Virus record (IMG/VR): IMGVR_UViG_3300046714_000360
Span: 64,001 to 124,662 of that record
Length of the DNA stretch: 60,662 bases
DNA from: a virus
Reading direction: 5' to 3' (one strand)
Notes under the pieces: model-generated
Databases searched by the model: none
Told to the model about the DNA's origin: nothing
Seen by the model: the letters and a program-made list of their open reading frames with translations, nothing else
Translations under genes and position numbers: made by a program
Shown: one piece after another, positions 60,556 to 60,662 of the stretch
Position numbering within the stretch: position 1 is the first letter of the stretch
Layout: every line of letters begins with the position of its first letter

Positions 60556-60562
60556 CCAGGTA

Positions 60563-60662
60563 ATGATCAGACCGCGTGCTCTTACACAGCGAGAAAATAG
60601 AATGGTCAACATGTATGTTGCTGGAAGTTTTAGTGCAACGCAGTTGAAAGATTCTTTAGGGT
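60563..60662 (+). CDS. Partial gene, HTH-like start (3' truncated by window end)
   Basis: ATG 60563 is followed by 33 codons without stop to the end of the window. Upstream CCAGG and AGGAGG are available. The pattern LTQREN...MYVAGSFSATQLKDSLG suggests a small helix-turn-helix of a regulator, sigma-like or recombinase protein. The rest is outside. Confidence 0.4.
   Translation, partial: MIRPRALTQRENRMVNMYVAGSFSATQLKDSLG

Overview
The window is a stretch of a tailed double-stranded DNA phage genome, most likely a long-tailed siphovirus. Every gene I can support is on the + strand, genes are tightly packed with ATGA/TAATG overlaps, and nearly all carry Shine-Dalgarno sequences. The order portal, protease/scaffold, major capsid, connectors, tail tube, frameshifted tail chaperone, 1390-aa tape measure and giant tail-tip protein is typical of siphoviruses. 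A complete phage replisome and many small accessory genes follow. Terminase, integrase and lysis genes were not seen, so the genome extends beyond both ends. The host cannot be read from the sequence; the Shine-Dalgarno sequences and a consensus sigma70-type promoter only point to a bacterium.

Layout: (a) 1-1503, the end of a HerA/FtsK-like ATPase gene and three small genes; (b) 1504-1879, a non-coding, very C/T-rich tract with spaced GGGCCC motifs; (c) 1880-12279, head and neck genes, tail tube and chaperone, including a nested scaffold start (4650) and a -1 frameshift site (11893-11899); (d) 12290-23485, tape measure and a 2205-aa tail protein that ends in an intein-like Hint domain; (e) 23531-31928, a UvsW-like helicase and about 23 small accessory genes, several with zinc-ribbon or membrane features; (f) 31925-40064, DnaB-like helicase, primase, a SLOG-domain protein, an NAD-salvage pair (NadM-Nudix and NAMPT) and a 5'-3' exonuclease; (g) 40065-43422, a strong promoter, a sigma-like factor, an acidic/lysine-rich protein, half a tRNA-Pro, an HNH endonuclease, a secreted Cys-rich protein and a probable structured RNA; (h) 43423-47241, 7-deazaguanine DNA-modification genes (DpdA-like, FolE, QueD-like) interrupted by an HNH gene, then a sliding clamp; (i) 47242-60662, a UDG-PolA polymerase with an intein, an SSB with a very long charged tail, RecA/UvsX, clamp loader, a fused SbcD-SbcC, a cold-shock protein, a glycosyltransferase and a partial gene.

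How the parts work together: the phage carries its own fork machinery (helicase, primase, polymerase, clamp, loader, SSB) and recombination machinery (RecA, SbcDC, UvsW-like, exonuclease). It probably protects its DNA with deazaguanine bases and may restore NAD+ depleted by host defences. Its sigma-like factor may direct part of its transcription. Less usual points are two Hint domains in unrelated proteins, a half-tRNA beside an HNH gene, a multi-hairpin intergenic RNA closed by a 20-bp helix, a one-chain SbcDC, and matching D/E-K blocks in two proteins. All functional calls come from motifs read by eye; no database search was run.
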